Origin: Planctomycetota bacterium
GTDB taxonomy: Bacteria > Planctomycetota > MHYJ01 > JACPRB01
NCBI GenBank assembly: GCA_016200125.1
Contig: JACQFK010000557.1
Coordinates: 1-6,251 of the forward strand
Reading direction: 5' to 3'
DNA length: 6,251 nt
Shown here: positions 5,826 to 6,251 of the stretch, piece by piece
Layout of the letters: each line of letters opens with the position of its first letter
How positions within the stretch are numbered: position 1 is the stretch's first letter
Translations under genes and position numbers: made by a program
Notes under the pieces: generated by a model
What the model was told of the DNA's origin: nothing
What the model saw: the letters and a program-made list of their open reading frames with translations, nothing else
Databases searched by the model: none

Positions 5826-6251
5826 GGGTTCCGGCTTCCGCTTCCTGCACGATCCCGATGTCCTTGTCCCCGCGGCCCGAAATGTTGACGACGAGGATCT
5901 GCCCCTTCTTCATCTTCGGCGCGAGCTTCTCGGCGAAGGCGACCGCGTGCGACGATTCGAGCGCGGGCATGATCCCCTCCTCGCGCGAGAGGCGGTGGAA
6001 GGCCGCGAGCGCCTCCTTGTCCGTCGCCGCCGTGTAGGTCACGCGGCCTGCGTCCTTGAGCATCGAATGCTCGGGCCCCACGCCGGGATAGTCGAGGCCC
6101 GCCGAGATCGAGTGGGTCGGCACCACCTGGCCGTACTTGTCCTGGAGCAGGTAGCTGAGCGAGCCGTGGAGCACGCCGGGACGGCCGCCCGAAAGCGAGG
6201 CGGAGTGCATCGGGCCGTCGAGGCCGTGCCCGCCGGCCTCGACGCCGACGA
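5818..6251 (-). CDS. trpB: Tryptophan synthase beta chain, C-terminal part; 5' end outside window
   Basis: The frame runs off the right edge; 143 C-terminal residues plus the TAA stop are visible. TrpB is the PLP enzyme that joins indole and L-serine to give tryptophan. The visible sequence follows the family closely: [11 protein letters not shown] near the edge, then [39 protein letters not shown] and [10 protein letters not shown]. The Glu in ALESSHA corresponds to Salmonella Glu350. The Ser in SGRGDKD corresponds to Ser377, which contacts the PLP ring nitrogen. The PLP lysine and the glycine-rich phosphate loop lie upstream, outside the window. The ATG at 6210 is internal. The order trpB-trpA with overlap is the usual end of a trp operon; regulation cannot be seen because the promoter is outside. 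Confidence 0.97.
   Translation of the reverse strand, partial: VGVEAGGHGLDGPMHSASLSGGRPGVLHGSLSYLLQDKYGQVVPTHSISAGLDYPGVGPEHSMLKDAGRVTYTAATDKEALAAFHRLSREEGIMPALESSHAVAFAEKLAPKMKKGQILVVNISGRGDKDIGIVQEAEAGTHG

Noticed and set aside
2973..5888. Long open frame on the plus strand in another frame (971 codons) crossing the synthase-like gene and trpA
   Set aside because: It is sense-shadow for the first part and antisense of trpA for the rest. Composition is Arg/Gly/Ala-rich without motifs, and it overlaps confidently identified genes.
1..6251. Prophage, contractile injection system or type VI cluster suggested by the tube-fold gene
   Set aside because: No sheath, baseplate, spike, ATPase, integrase or other tail gene is present; neighbours are a sulfatase, an unknown exported protein, a synthase-like gene and trp genes.
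1..6251. tRNA or rRNA genes, CRISPR arrays, insertion sequences, attachment sites
   Set aside because: Coding sequence fills nearly the whole window. I saw no cloverleaf-like pattern, no regularly spaced repeats and no transposase motif or terminal inverted repeats.

Overview
The window is GC-rich, gene-dense bacterial DNA. It holds six genes, two of them cut by the window edges, one interrupted gene, and only one intergenic gap longer than 50 bases (2346-2448). High GC, a type I sulfatase, exported proteins with short signal peptides and a fused membrane/spermidine-synthase-like protein all fit an uncultured Planctomycetota-like or related environmental bacterium. That placement is inferred from gene content and style; no rRNA or other strong taxonomic marker is present.

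Layout from left to right. The left edge carries the C-terminal part of a sulfatase (+ strand). Convergent with it, one base away, is a minus-strand pair. Its downstream member (728-1276) is a small exported beta-rich protein of unknown function. Its upstream member (1320-2339) is an exported protein with two tandem domains resembling the T4 gp19 / Hcp-like tail-tube fold. The 2346-2448 gap is divergent and carries candidate promoters for both directions. From 2449 to 5103 (+ strand) runs one long gene for a membrane-anchored, spermidine-synthase-like protein of the 'fused MFS/SpeE' type, broken by an in-frame TAG at 3448-3450. The right end is the tail of a minus-strand tryptophan operon: trpB (cut by the edge) overlapping trpA. 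trpA converges on the synthase gene and shares a CTAG stop palindrome with it.

How they work together: TrpB and TrpA form the alpha2-beta2 tryptophan synthase, and the 8-base gene overlap fits translational coupling. The two exported minus-strand genes probably share a transcript, but no shared function can be read from sequence. The sulfatase and the synthase-like gene show no functional link to their neighbours here.

The most unusual item is the exported double tube-fold protein: a phage-tail/contractile-injection fold carrying a signal peptide, with no other tail gene in view. Second is the amber codon in the synthase-like gene. Comparison of its two internal repeats suggests that it arose by a CAG-to-TAG change.
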